Below are positions 1 through 12,262 of a stretch of 64,000 nucleotides of DNA, in pieces; position 1 is the stretch's first letter, and every line of letters begins with the position of its first letter. The notes under the pieces are model-generated. The model was not told the origin of the DNA. It searched no databases and saw only the letters and a list, made by a program, of their open reading frames with translations. Position numbers and translations under genes: made by a program. The DNA lies in the NCBI GenBank assembly GCA_022376515.1, contig WTXI01000087.1, positions 1-64,000 of the forward strand, written 5' to 3'. This DNA comes from Lactifluus volemus (taxonomy: Eukaryota > Basidiomycota > Agaricomycetes > Russulales > Russulaceae).

Positions 1-1195
1 CGGTGAGAATGCGACAGATGTGACTGAATGGGTGTGTCCAGCAAATGGGCCCGCCATCACCTCTCCTGTTGTGGCATCCCACACACGAATTGTGTAATCA
101 TCGGAGGCTGATGTGATGCGCTCCCCGTCCGGCGAGAACGCGACAGATGTAACCCAATTGGTGTGTCCAGAAAAGGGGCCTGCTACGGCATGTCCTGTTG
201 TGGCATCCCACACACGAATCGTCTCATCAGACGAGGCCGATGCAATACGCTGCCCATCTGGCGAGAAGGCCACAGATCTGACCAATCGGTGTGTCCTGCA
301 AACGAGTCCGCTACAACTGGCCTGTTGTGGCATCCCACACACGAATCGTGTCGTCGGACGAGGCTGATGCGATACGTTCCCCATCTGGCGAGAATGCAAC
401 GGATGTGACTGAATTGGTGTGTCCAGTAAAGGGGCCCGCTACAACCTGTCCTGTTATGGCATCCCACACACGAATTGTATGATCAGATGAGGCTGATGCG
501 ATATGCTCCCGTCCGGCGAGAATGCGATAGATGTGACCCAGTCGGTGTGTCCAGTAAACGGACCTGCTACGACCTGTCCTGTTGTGGCATCCCACACAAG
601 GATTGTGTGATCGTCCGAGGCTGATGTGATGCGCTCCCCGTCCGGCGAGAATGCGACAACTTTAACCCAATCGGTGTGTCCAGCAAAGGGGCCCGCTACG
701 ACATGTCCTGTTGTGGCATCCCACACACGAATAGTCTCATCAGATGAGGCTGATGCAATACGCTCCCCGTCCGGCGAGAAAGCAACAGAGTTGACCCAAT
801 CGGTATGTCCAGTAAACGGGCCCGCTACGACTTGTCCTGTTGTGGCATCCCACACACGAACCGTGTTGTCGGACGAGGCTGATGCGATACGCTCCCCATC
901 TCGCGAGAAAGCGACAGATCTGACCCAATCAGTGTGTCCAGTAAATGGGCCTGCTACGACCTGTCCTGTTGTGGCATCCCACACACGAATCGTGAGATCA
1001 GACGAGGCTGATGCGATAAGCTCCCCGTCCGGCGAGAATGTGACAGATGTCACCCAATCGGTGTGGCCAGTAAACGGGCCTACTACGACCTGTCCTGTTG
1101 TGGCATCCCACACATGAATCGTGTGATTGGACGAGGCTGATGCAATACGCTCCCCGTCCGGCGAGAATGCGACAGAAAATACGAATCCGCTATGG
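1..1195 (-). repeat. WD40 minisatellite-like coding array, 129-bp units
   Basis: The C-terminal half of the NLR is a tandem array with a 129-bp (43-aa) period. A fixed landmark, CCTGTTGTGG or a one-base variant, falls at 65, 194, 321, 450, 578, 707, 836, 965 and 1094. All spacings are 129 except 194-321 (127) and 450-578 (128), which mark three missing bases. Units differ mainly at a few codons, such as the position after ASASSD and the start of the next blade. That is the pattern expected of concerted evolution with diversification of surface residues in NWD-type NLRs. Confidence 0.9.
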
Positions 1196-4100
1196 GCTTG
1201 GATCGTCATTTCCAATGCTGGCCAATGAGACAACTGCCCGCATTTCAAGGTCAGTGTGCGAGGAAATTGGTAAGCGTATTGATTGAGGATGAGGGAAGAG
1301 CTTGGTGCAAAAGGGAGGGCAGAGATATAGATGTGCGGAGCGCTCCTTGCCACTGCCATTCCGAAATACCGCACAAATGCGGACGCATCATTCACCAATG
1401 TCAGCAAGTTCTTCACTTCGGTTTGGGAATGCTATGACGATTTTACACAAGAACAAAAGTCAGGGCATGCCATGTTAAATTATGGGATGTACCTACCTCA
1501 AGCTGCAACCACATCGACAGCGACGACAAGGCTGGTGAAGCAAGGCCCACACTGTTCTTGATGCTCAGTACTTCCAGCCAAAACAGAAACTTCGACTCGA
1601 ACAGGGATCGAAGCTTCTGAAAGAGTTCGCGTTCGAAGGAAACGTGTCCTAAATGGTCGTCCCAATAAATGCAGGCATACGAGAGTGCAGGTGGGACGTA
1701 TTTGGCAATTCGAGATTTCAAGTCTGGGACGTCGCTGTTGGCGAGATGTGACGACTCGAGTTTGCAGATATTGAATTTGAGATTATTGAGCATTATCGTT
1801 AGGCAGGAGTGTGCCAACTGATGGTGGGCGTCGTCAAGATCCACATAAAACACATCACTCGTCTTGCTGACCAGAAAGTCGCGGAATGAGGAATGGAGAG
1901 GAACGATGGGTCGCGTTGCATCAGGTGAAGTGACATTACTCAGCAGCGAGCCGAGATGACAGAGGATTTCGAAAACAAGAACTGGATCAGAATCCTCGGG
2001 ATTATCGATGGGTGCATGCCGACGCAGAGTCATTAAGGAATTGATGGAGAGGGGCTCGATCGCGGCAAGAACATGACCTATTATGGACCGAAACAGTGCC
2101 TGCGCCTGAACCGACTTGAAGAATTCTTTGAGAACTTCCTCGTACAAGTTATCCAATAGACCTTCTCCGTTGAGACCTCGAGAGTGTCCCAACAACCGAT
2201 CTACGCGCGTTTTCATGCTGAGGCCGAGATTGGAAGGGCTGTTTATGAAACTACTCGCAACCGCCGCCCACTGAAACACGCCTTCTGCTGCCTTTGCTAG
2301 TTCGATACCATGGTCTTCAAACACCTCAGGAGGGAGCTCATTCTGAAGATATAAGCCAATATCTTGCTCCGTCTTGGCAGCCAGTTTGGGGTCATTCATG
2401 TAGATGGTATGGACGGACATCGCGTTGGCGAAGGCAAATTCGATACGATCCTCCGGCCTCGAGGTGATGAATATGCGGAAGTTTGGTGGGAGGTCGATGA
2501 GGTTCTGAGCAAGAAATGTATGTAATCCAGATTTGCCAACTGTGTCTCCACTCTCATCCAATGCATCGATGATGATAACAATTGGACCGAGAAGTGGTAG
2601 TTTCTTGAGTGGTTCAAGAAGGAGGCAATCGAAAAGTGTACGATATTCTCGCGCACTACGAAGCGACGATTTATCCTTGACGACCCTCCCGAGGGCGTGT
2701 TTGAACGCGGGATTGCGATCGGAAAGATCCCGAGCAAGTGTCGTGAACAGCTGGTAAGCATCATCTTTGGACTGTTCCTTCCGCAGAAAAGCGAAGTAAG
2801 AACCGAGGCACGTTTTGTCGAAAAGATGTGCGACCTCATGTGCGATCGAGGATTTGCCCGTGCCTGCTTGCCCGAAGAGAACAAGCCCACGTTCAGATCT
2901 CGGATTCTCGACCCAGTTAACGATATAGTCCAAAAACTCTTTGCGTGTGCCTGGAAGACAGCGCTTCTCGTTGCCGAATCGCCAGCCTCCCCTATAAGGC
3001 AATTCTCTAATCATCGCACCAAGTTCTGCCCCATGTCAGATCGACGATCCAAGGATTCTGTGATTACAAAATTACTCACCAGCCTCCAGCACAGCAACCT
3101 CGGTGGTGACAGCAGCACGGGCAAGGAAATCGTCTCGCAGTCGGACGAGGTTGATGCGGTACTGTTCTACATCTTGGCCGCGGATATTCTTCAAAGTCTG
3201 GTTTCCTGCAAATCACATGGTTGAGTGATCAAAGAGAGAGGTCAAAGACGACCTACCGACTTGTACATTCTTCGCATACAACTCGATAAATTCGACTATA
3301 TTAAAGACACACCCCAGCATTTCCTTGAGGATTGTTGCCTGCCTAGACTCCGGCTTGATGTTCCTCAAAATGTCGGCTTCTTTTGCAAATCCGAAGGCAT
3401 CGCGTATCGTCTCAAGTAGTGCCTGGACGTTGTCGTCACGTTGAACCTGCCGTAGCAAAGTCTGGCAGCGAGGCGAAAAGAAGTGCGTGAATGTCTAGAT
3501 CCTCCGAAAAGGCAGAGCGACGCACCTCAGGAATCTTTGCGAGTAGACTCCACGTCAAGTCCGCATATGGGCCCAGCTGAAGAGCGGAAGTTAGCTCAGC
3601 AAAGGATAAGAAACCGATAAAAGCTTTGTACTTCTGGGATTGGACTGACGGTGTCCATTACCCGCTTGATAATATCAACTGCACTGGCCCATGTTCTCAT
3701 AGTATCGATAGCTAGTTCAGCGCGACGGAGAGTAATGTGTGGCTTCTCCGGTTGGCTGTCAGCTTCACGTCGCACGCTGTCAGTGGAGCAGTCACGTGAC
3801 CGAGAAACAAGAAGTGGCGAAGCGACATCTGCCGTGGGTGATATGGGTGATATGGTTTCACTGATAGATTGGACAGTATGACGCGCAGCACTTGCAGCAA
3901 AAAGGTTGTCCAGATCGGTCGTAGTCAGAGAGAAATCGTCGTTGTCTAACAAGGTGATCGTTAAGAAGAGTTTGACACCGCTCAAATCGATGTCAAGTTC
4001 TACATGGAGGATGTTCAGCCAGACACATAGTCAGAATTGTAAAAATAATAATTGACGAACCGTGTTGGTGTTCACTGGCTATCTCCTGCCTTCCGATAAG

Positions 4101-4556
4101 GATATCTTTGCGCATGGTGCTTTTCGCATGAACAGATACTGTAATACGGGAGAGTTGTTGTACTTCACTGAAGGGGATTCAGTTGCGAGTAGAGTAGAAA
4201 CACGAGATTTCCCACAAGGCGTCGACTCTCTCATTCCATTCCACGACGTTCTCCCTGCTCCGCTTAGATTTTGACTTCCATGTTTTCGACCCGTAGGTCA
4301 CAGCAACATAGAATTTCACAGTATGATGTAATCTTGATCCCGTCTGAAGGTCGGTCTCGAGACTAGAAGGGATGTGCGCTCTGAGGACTGCAGGCGAAAG
4401 AGATTTAGCACTTATCTGAGTAGGATCATAAAGATACGTACCAATCACCTTGAGTGGGGGCAAGGTTGGTTGCATCTCGCCGGCCTGAGCGGTACTGATT
4501 GTGACCACTCTGGAGAGTTGAGCACGGGGAGTATTACGAGTGGCAGCGGAGAGCAT
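1..4556 (-). CDS. C2-NACHT-WD40 NLR-like protein (3' end beyond window)
   Basis: This is a STAND/NLR-type signalling ATPase, probably cytosolic, of the class used in fungal non-self recognition. The chosen start is the ATG at 4556. The N-terminus (4556-4053, joined over a short intron near 4160-4195) gives a C2-like beta fold with LKVIGTYLYD, VEWNERVDALWEIS and TMRKDILIGRQEIAS. A helical linker follows (about 3985-3100, several introns). The NACHT exon (about 3027-1443) shows Walker A GQAGTGKSS, Walker B IVIIIDALDES and downstream helices. From about 1195 leftwards lie WD40 repeats of 43 aa, each with VAFSPDGERIASASS and IRVWDATTGQ. Nine consecutive 129-bp phases are visible and the array leaves the window. 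One-base deletions near 508-510, 317-319 and 282-283 break the frame in three neighbouring repeats. Their net effect is -3, so the frame returns. The gene is therefore either a frayed allele or affected by base-calling errors in C runs. Domain calls are by motif and pattern only. Confidence 0.85.
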
Positions 4557-4999
4557 CGTGGATCAAAATACAGGCAAGGGAATGGGCGAAGGGTTGACGC
4601 GGCTTAGCTTTGGCTTGAAGAGAATGACACCCTTCAGAGAAGTCACCTGTCACTTCCTTACGTTTGTCACACGCCTTGTCCCATCAATGGTTGCCTTGGT
4701 CACCTCATTTCGAGCCAGGGTTTAAACAACGACTCTGGCGTGGGACAGCCGTCACGGGTATCCAGCTGAAAGGGCTCCATCCCACGTCATCTTAACACCA
4801 CATGTCTGAGCTACCATAATCATCTCCTCCTGGGCCTCCATCGATTTGGTATACTCTTTTGGGCACCGACCCTGGGTCTTCTGAACACACTGACCCAATT
4901 CAAGGACGCAAAGAGTTATCCGTACTCAAGTCCCTCTCCGTAAGCCAAGCAGACACAAGTGAGGCCACTGAGGCGTAGACATGGCATGCGCACCCAGTG
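4557..4999. other. Intergenic, upstream of the NLR
   Basis: No gene is recognised here. The stretch lies 5' of the NLR start and must hold its promoter. No clear TATA element or repeat stands out. Confidence 0.5.
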
Positions 5000-5790
5000 C
5001 TAAGGGCAAGAGAGAATTGATGCACGCCTACCACAACTCAATGGAAGTCTTGAATGTTGATATGCTAATGCTGAACTCTGTGTCAGTGACGTATTGGGCC
5101 AGGATGCGCTCCAAGAAGAGCCAGTAAGGCATTGAAAGGTGCGCAAACGGCGTAGTTGGGATACTGTTGATGACATACGGTGTATAGTAGGGACCTCCGA
5201 AAGATCGTCGACGAGAAGCTGACAAGCGCTCGTCGCCAGAAATCGGAGCATACGATGTGGTCTCAATTCCCATAGGATGTGCCGTATACGTCGCGTAAAG
5301 GAGGGGCATCCTGAACGGTTTGTAAGTAAGCCACCTCAGTCGTCCAGTCAGTTCAGTTCTCTCGGAGAGGCTTTACGGATGGAATGCCATCCAGATGCCC
5401 CTGTGTCTTACAATTGCGACATCAAGGGTACCCTGAATGTCCGATCAGAAATATTTGCTGCAAAGACAGATAGATATTGACGCACCAAGTCGACGAGGAT
5501 CTGGAAACGCCTGACTCATTCGCGCAATTGGATGTTGGTGGAGAGACACCCGCCCAAGGTATCGATGATAGCATACCTTGTGCGGAGACTCCAATCATAA
5601 ACTTGGGCAGTTCTGCGCCGTTCCTGACGTGAACACTGTTCGTAGAGAATATCACGGTGTCAATGTGATCGAGAGCTATTAGTGAGCTGCATGAACCAGT
5701 ACAACTTTGGGGAGATGCCGCGGTTAATACAAACGTATTCGAACAGTGAAGAACAAAGTACCTTGAGCACCATGCGAGCACGGTCCATCG
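5000..5790 (-). pseudogene. Decayed A1 aspartic-protease-like remnant (tentative)
   Basis: Minus-strand fragments in more than one frame recall secreted basidiomycete pepsin-like proteases (A1, polyporopepsin type). From about 5680 to 5570 I read HIDTVIF...NSVHV followed by FMIGVSAQG, which resembles the family's EY-DTVTL...SIGVAS stretch. Near 5420-5460 there is NISDRTFRV. Near 5215-5130 there is SFGGPYYTPYVINSIPTTPF ending in YW, like the family's LTFGG...YTP...YWG. Neither catalytic DTG motif is visible, and stops and frame changes separate the pieces, so no active protease can be made here. The similarity is weak and judged by eye. It could instead be an unrelated decayed gene. Confidence 0.35.
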
Positions 5791-6386
5791 GACACCAAAA
5801 GAGTTTGACGAATTATCATCATCGTAACTGAATCATGTTCTCGATGCCTAACTGAAACTTGCCGCTCATTGGTACCTGAGCAAAGGAAATAAAGGGCTAT
5901 CTAAAACAAGTGTATTATTGTTCATTGTCTGATGCCCCGCGCGTTCAACGTTCAACGGTGGTCGTTAAGGAATTCTTTGCACCACGCCGGCGCTCCGGTG
6001 GAAGCGCTGGGGACCTGAGACTCGGACCTATTTGCGCACGCAAAAGTATCGTCAAGATCAAGTTGTGCAGTCACGGTGGACTGACGAAGACTCGGAGTTC
6101 GGATAATCTGCTCTGATCGTTCTCCCGATGACTTTCACTGGCAGCAGGCGTTGGGGCTTTGCTGTTGTCACGGCAGGCTAGAGCGACTTGTCTCCTGCTG
6201 AACCAACACGCAAAAACTCTACGAACACGACACGACATAGACATCACCACGATGGCACCATTTTGCCTGCAAGAGATAATGGGTAAATGGCAAAGTCGTG
6301 CTAATGCGATGGGATAATATATAGATACAGGTACTGTAATAGCGATTGATCATAACTGTGCGAAATGTCCGGATGAGTTTGTCTAA
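5791..6386. other. Intergenic, nothing recognised
   Basis: No open frame with family resemblance, RNA gene or repeat was seen here. The stretch lies 3' of the Cys-rich membrane protein gene. Confidence 0.5.
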
Positions 6387-9134
6387 CTACTTTCGAAATG
6401 GATTGTTCCGAGATCCCTGGCCCGACCCCGTTCCCGCAGGATCGACCGATGGACCACCTCTATCAAGACCGAGCCCGTCTCGTTCCTCTACCCTCTTGAC
6501 ATATTCCTGTGCTTCCGTAATCGAATTCCTACTACTAATCGTCGTGCCCGAATACCGCACCGACCGAGCGCGTTCGACGCCACGAAGATTCACGGGCTGA
6601 CGTGGCGCGGGCACCCGAGGCGGCAGACCCGTCACCTGAGAATAGAACGAGTCCGCATCGCCGCCGGTACCCGAGAAGCGCGACGACGTGCTTTTGTTCC
6701 CCGCCTCGGTGCCGACCGCCACGCCCACTTTTCCCAGCGCGGCCATGTGACGCTCTTCCTCGAGGTTTCGTAAGCGCGCGACGCGGAGGGCGACTTTGTC
6801 TTCCTTTGAGATCCGTGGTTCCCGCGAGAAGAGCGACAAGAGCTTCGCGCGCCACCCCACACCCCGCGTATCGATATTCTTCGCCATGGCAAAGGCTTCT
6901 GTGTCTTTTGCACGCTTCGCGCGCATGCGCCGGCGGAAGAGTGCGAGAATGCAAATGAAGATGAACACGCATCCGAGGAACATGAGCAGTATCTCCCACC
7001 ACGCGAACCGTTTGCCGCTAGTCACAGTTGGACTATTAAGGCCCGTGACGGTGGGAAGCGGGATGGGGACGGAAGAGCCTGACACTTGCGGGACGGAGAC
7101 GAGATCCGAGAGACACACACCGAGTCCAGGAACAACGGACGTTCCACCCCCACCGCAGTTTGCTGGTACACAAGACCCTCCACGGAGGACCGAGGTCGAA
7201 CTTGAGCATGCGAGGCATTTGCTCGGTCCGGCACCGGCGCAACTCGAACAAGTACTATCACATTGTTGGCAACTTCCGGTGGTACGATCGAAGAATGCTG
7301 TCTCGGAGCACGTCGGAAGACAGCGGCCATTCGAAAGTACAGGCCGATCGGGAGGACAGCTCGAACACTGGTTGAACGAGGTCCCAGAGCAGGTCGCACA
7401 ATCGGGATGGCAGGGAGTACATGAGCCACTGGTGGAGATGGTGTTGGATGGGCAAGATGAGACACATTTACCCCCGGAGGCTAGCTGACTACCGTTACAG
7501 GTCAAACAAAAGCCAGTTGTTCCAGCACATGTAGCACATTGAGAAGAACAAGCTGAACTAAGTTTCAGAAACTGATCCAGGGGATGGTGAAAGAGGGAGC
7601 GTACCAGTGCATGTTAAATTGTCCTTCGGGGAGAGAAAGGTTCCAGACGGGCAACTCCCGACGCATTGGCCATTGGATAGCACGAAGCCAGGAAGACATC
7701 CCGTGCATTGCAATTGGTTGATGGTCGACGCAACGTTGAAATTTGCAATCTCACAAGTGGTACATTTTGCCGGGCAGCCTGTGTGGGAAATTAACTTTGA
7801 CCTCGGAGGATGAGAATTGCAAAAACAAACTCACTGTCGCATTCGCGCTTATTGTTGTTCGCGATCGTGCTGGAGCCAGCACAAACCCCATTGCTATCTG
7901 TTGGGACACAACTTCCGCCGAGAGAGAATTGGCCAGTAGCGCACTCGACGCAGTTGTTCGACGTCGGTCCAGAGCACGTTGAGCACGAAGGGGAGCACGG
8001 TTGACACGCCGACCCGTTGCTGAAACTGCCAGCGGGGCAGACCGTGCCAGAACTTGTCACAGACTGTACTGGATCACACTTGGTTTGGTCGTTGGCGTCC
8101 TGTGTAAAACCCTGCTTGCAGGTGACACAAATGCCGCTCCCGTTCGCGCACTGTTGACAACCCAGCTGGCATACAGAACAGTCACCAGTCCCATCGAGGA
8201 AGAATCCGGGAGCACATGTTGCGCATTGAGTGCCATTGGATGCGGTGGTCCAACCTGCATTACATACGCATTGGCCATTAGCGCCACAAACGCCGTTGAG
8301 ACAATTGCAAGCCGATGAGGGGTTGGTCACTACGGTGGAGAGACAAAGCCCTGAACCTGTTATTCCGTCATCACAATGGGTACAACCCGCAGGGCATGCT
8401 TGGCATGAAGTTCCAAAGAAGCCTGGGGCGCAAGCCTCACAGGACGAGCCGGTGAAGCCGGATGGACACGTGCATTTACCGGATGCGGAACAAACGCCGG
8501 CGCCGGAACATGGAGGTGAGCAGGCGTTCGATTCCATGGCAGAAAGGGATAGGGAAGTTACGCCGGGGAGCTGAGACACGTCAGGGACAGAGTTCCAGAG
8601 AATGATGCGGTCGGGTGAGCCACCACCAGTCGTAACGGCAACCCAAAGGTCGGAAGCGAGTGCCAACGCGCCGCCGGAGAGAGGAGTTGAAGAGTTGCCG
8701 GACGCTTGGGAAGTAGGAAGGGCTGAAAATTGTGCCTGACCAGAATATAAAGCCTGGGGATAAATGGCAATACCCGGTTGTACCGCGACATTGAGAGGTA
8801 GCGACATGGTGGAAGCATTAAAGCCCGTCGAAGGGGATGATGAGGTGGAAGAACTTGTAAGAAGCTGATGAAGGAACTGGGGATTCGTTGTCGAAGTATA
8901 CTGGCCAGGCAGAAGGATTGCGTTGGAAGCTACATTAGGTGATGATAATACAGTGCCAACTTGGCCTGCATGTCAGTACGGCGAGAGACACGAACTAGGC
9001 AGCTGCGTACTGGTGGTGTTTGTAAAGCCCTGAATACACTGTCCAGCAGAACAGACAACAGTCGAATTGGTAGAAATAGCGGCCGCCCGAACCACGGTCA
9101 GGAAAGCAGAAAGGATCAGTAAGTTAGACAGCAT
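6387..9134 (-). CDS. Secretory Cys-rich (furin/EGF-like) single-pass membrane protein
   Basis: I chose the ATG at 9134 because it opens a signal peptide (MLSNLLILSAFLTVVRA). At least four exons are visible: about 9134-9012, 8965-7840, 7780-7600 and 7505-6387. The ectodomain has an N-terminal non-Cys part with N-glycosylation sequons, then many CxxC...C modules of the growth-factor-receptor/furin-like type. Examples are CTCPSGFTGSSCEACAPGFF and CQPCSPSCSTCSGP. One transmembrane helix follows (WWEILLMFLGCVFIFICILALF, about 6985-6925), then a basic stop-transfer RRRMRAKRAK and a cytoplasmic tail of about 190 aa rich in Ser/Arg. The architecture suggests a surface receptor or cell-wall sensor, but no kinase or other effector domain is present. 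The role is unknown. The family call rests on Cys spacing. Confidence 0.75.
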
Positions 9135-10763
9135 GCCGAGAACGTCTCGGGTCGTAAAAGTTGAGAAAGTAAAGAGAGAGATGAAAGGATGGGAGACCAG
9201 CACCCGCGCTGCAGCTGCACCGTCAGAAGAAGATGGGAGAGTAGAAGCTTCATGTCACTACTGGATTTTTTTCTTTTGTACGACAAGACAAAGCACAGAG
9301 TCACAATTGGACTTGAACAAAAGACTCTTGCATGCGACCGTGCCCGATATTTCCTTTTCCGGACACAACGCCAGTATGCCCACCGCCTCACAGCCTTGGT
9401 CATGAGCGGTAACTAGGTCGGTCCAGAACAAAGGCTAAAGGTTGAAATAATGTACGGCTCACTGTTTCGAGGGTTACTACAACAAAACAATAAACGACTA
9501 TAACCGCGGATTACAGGCTGCACAAAGTAGGCAAAACACATGAACCAACAAAGCACATGACAAACAAACCGGAGTTCCTCCTCCTGCCTTGAAAGTCGCT
9601 TACAGTAGGGCCCATATCACCTAGTGTACAAGGACCAGAGACGTGTTAACCACGGCACACGTGAGAGTTGGTGGTGGCTCCAAGAAAGCCTGCTGTCCCG
9701 ACTCCCGACAATCATATGGGTATGGTCTTGGCCTCCATACCGATCAAAGGACTAACTTGCCACGGCAGAGACCGCTTGGGATAGTAACACGTCAACACGT
9801 ACTTGTACGTAACTTGTATATGGAATCGAGTTTGGAAATGGGCACACGATTGCTTATTCGCCTAAACGCCTTGAATGAACCCGACCCGATAAAACGAGTT
9901 GAAATTGACCAGTTGTAGTAGGGTGGTGAGGATCAGTGAGAGGTGAAGGGTGCCCGAATGGAGTAGAATGTCCGTCGTGGTGAGACACGCGGGCATGGCT
10001 CGGTTGAGAACATTGTCGGTCCGGGCGACATTCAAGCTGGGTCTAGAACCGAGGTAGGGAATGGAAGATAGCGATCTCTACACCTGAGCGGAAGAGTACT
10101 CCGAAATTGAAGCATGCTACCACTGGCACTTGACATTGGCAATGGCCGGGTGCGGGGTGTTATGACCCTGATGCGGCACCGTACACGTGTCGCATTCACT
10201 CGGCACGATATTACTTTGTTCACAACGGACCGGCACCATCGGTCGATGCAGCCTCCGGAATGCGGCCTTTAACCGTCACAAACCCAACCCTGCTGTAATA
10301 TATAGGAACCAGCTACAGGGACAGCAAGTACCCGGTGTCGCGGTTTGCTGTACGCTGACTCTAGCCTGAGGCTGTGTCCTATCGGCGCGTATCTCATCCA
10401 GCCACTTCCGAGCCAAACGTTTCATTGCTCAGCGCTCAGCGCTCAGCAGCCAGACGACCTTATTCTAATCGGCGTGATTCAGGGCCTTGGACCATTACTG
10501 TATTATAACTACCCCCCAGGAACCGGGTAAGCCAAGGTAGGGACGGGATCTCGCGTTCCTGCAACCTGGAACGACCCCTCGGGTAACCCAAACCAGTGTC
10601 CAAATTCGCCATTTGTGGCGTACCCCTACGACAGCTGGCGTATTTCACAAGTAGCCACACTTGAATCCACCTACATTAGTCAACCATAACCCGCGCGTGG
10701 CGCAGGACCTGCTAGCTTCCCACTTTCATTTTCACTTCGTACTCCTTATACCGAACCATACCT
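9135..10763. other. Long intergenic region between divergent genes
   Basis: About 1.6 kb separates the Cys-rich membrane gene (minus) from the PP2C gene (plus). I see no coding region with family resemblance, no tRNA and no clear repeat. Both genes' promoters must lie here. Confidence 0.5.
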
Positions 10764-12262
10764 ATGGGCAGTAATCCCGCCGTTGCAGAAGTGCAGGTCG
10801 AGCTCGCAGAGCGACCCGACGATTCCCCTCTACGCTGCGCATTCGAGCCACTCTCCGAGAACGACCTCTCCCAGCGTCTGGCAGCGCTCGCAACCCCGAA
10901 GCGGACTGTCTTCGACGCGGAGCGTGGCTACCTCGCCGACACCATCGCGTTCCAGCCCTGTCTGCGATACAACTCCCAGGATCGCTTCGTCGTCCGGCAG
11001 CTCGACATACACGGTCAAAAGTGGACGTTTACAGGGGTGTTTGACGGTGCGTTACGTTGGTGACGTGGGAACTATCCATGGCAAGCCGTGGTACTGATGA
11101 GATAACTTACACACTCTCGTAACCAAGGCCACCTGGGTGATGCCACCGTTGAACACACGGCATACCACCTTCCGATCATTGTGACGGAATCACTTTTGAG
11201 AGTGATCACCGGGCCCGGCGCACCTTCACCCGCACCCGACCTCATTTGCGATCTTTTATCGAACGGGATCAAAGCTTTTGACGACGCAATCGCGGGTGAT
11301 GTCCTTGATCTGTTTCCGGGCGGCATCACGTCCCTGCCAAGCCGCACAGACGAAGAGATCCAGGCGGTAGTAAATGACTTTGGTGGTGGACCCAGCGCTG
11401 GCGCGAACTACCAGAAAGCTCGGCTCTGCCTCTATGGCACCACCGCTCTCGTCGCGCTCGTCGATCCCACTCACGAGAACTTGTGGGTAGCCAACCTTGG
11501 GGATTGCGAAGCAGGTACGCTGGCACCCGCACACGTGGATGGGGGTGCGTGGCCTCCGAACAGCTCGGCTAACCGACCGCTCATCCCCAGTGCTCATAAC
11601 TCCGGACGAGGACGGACGTCTCGTTCGGCACGAGGTACTCAACGTGTTGCATAACGGAAACAACCCGGCCGAAGTCTCCCGTGTCCGCCGTGACCACCCG
11701 GACGAGCCTGAGAGCGTGCTAAATGGTCGCGTGCTCGGCACGATCGCGCCCTTCCGCTGTGAGTCCACTCCCCCCTCCCATCAATCAATCAATTACTGAT
11801 GAGAACACACCGCTCGTCTCCCGGCGCATGACAGGCATCGGCGACGCGCCGTTCAAACAACCGGCGATATTCACCCGACGCGTGCTTTACAACCTATATC
11901 CGGGCGTTGCGGACCCGACACCGTGGGAGACATTCCTGACACGGAATCGCACGCCTCCGTACATCTCCTCGGAACCGGACGTCATCCATCGACGTCTCGG
12001 CGGCCCTCGATCCTTCCTCATCCTCGCCACGGACGGCCTGAGCGAACTGTACGATGGTATGACCGGCCGCGCGGATATGGCCGATGACTGGGCGCGCTGT
12101 ATCGCTGAGGCGGGACGCGCGCCCGGGAAGGAGAATCTAGCGCTTCGACTGTTGCGTCATGCGCTTGGCGGAGAGGACCTCATGTCCATCTCGCAGATGA
12201 TCACGCTTGACATGGAGACCCCATGGATGGACGATACGACCATTGTCGTTCAAGCATTATAG
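10764..12262 (+). CDS. PP2C-family protein phosphatase
   Basis: This is a predicted metal-dependent Ser/Thr phosphatase (PPM/PP2C), similar in layout to fungal pyruvate-dehydrogenase-phosphatase-like members. Four exons join in frame: 10764-11046, 11128-11514, 11591-11758 and 11835-12262. They give 421 aa, and every junction is GT...AG. The PP2C signature motifs appear in order: TFTGVFDGHLGD (metal-binding Asp), LWVANLGDCEA, the ITPDE strand, GTIAPFR...GDAPFK, FLILATDGLSELYDG and DDTTIVVQAL. The usual GDSRA is GDCEA and the usual GHGG is GHLG, which are family variants rather than obvious losses. No clear mitochondrial presequence is seen. Substrate and location are inferred only from family. 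Confidence 0.88.

Noticed and set aside
6535..7488. Long open frames opposite the Cys-rich membrane protein
   Set aside because: They are antisense or shifted shadows in GC-rich coding sequence, with no domain and no conserved start.
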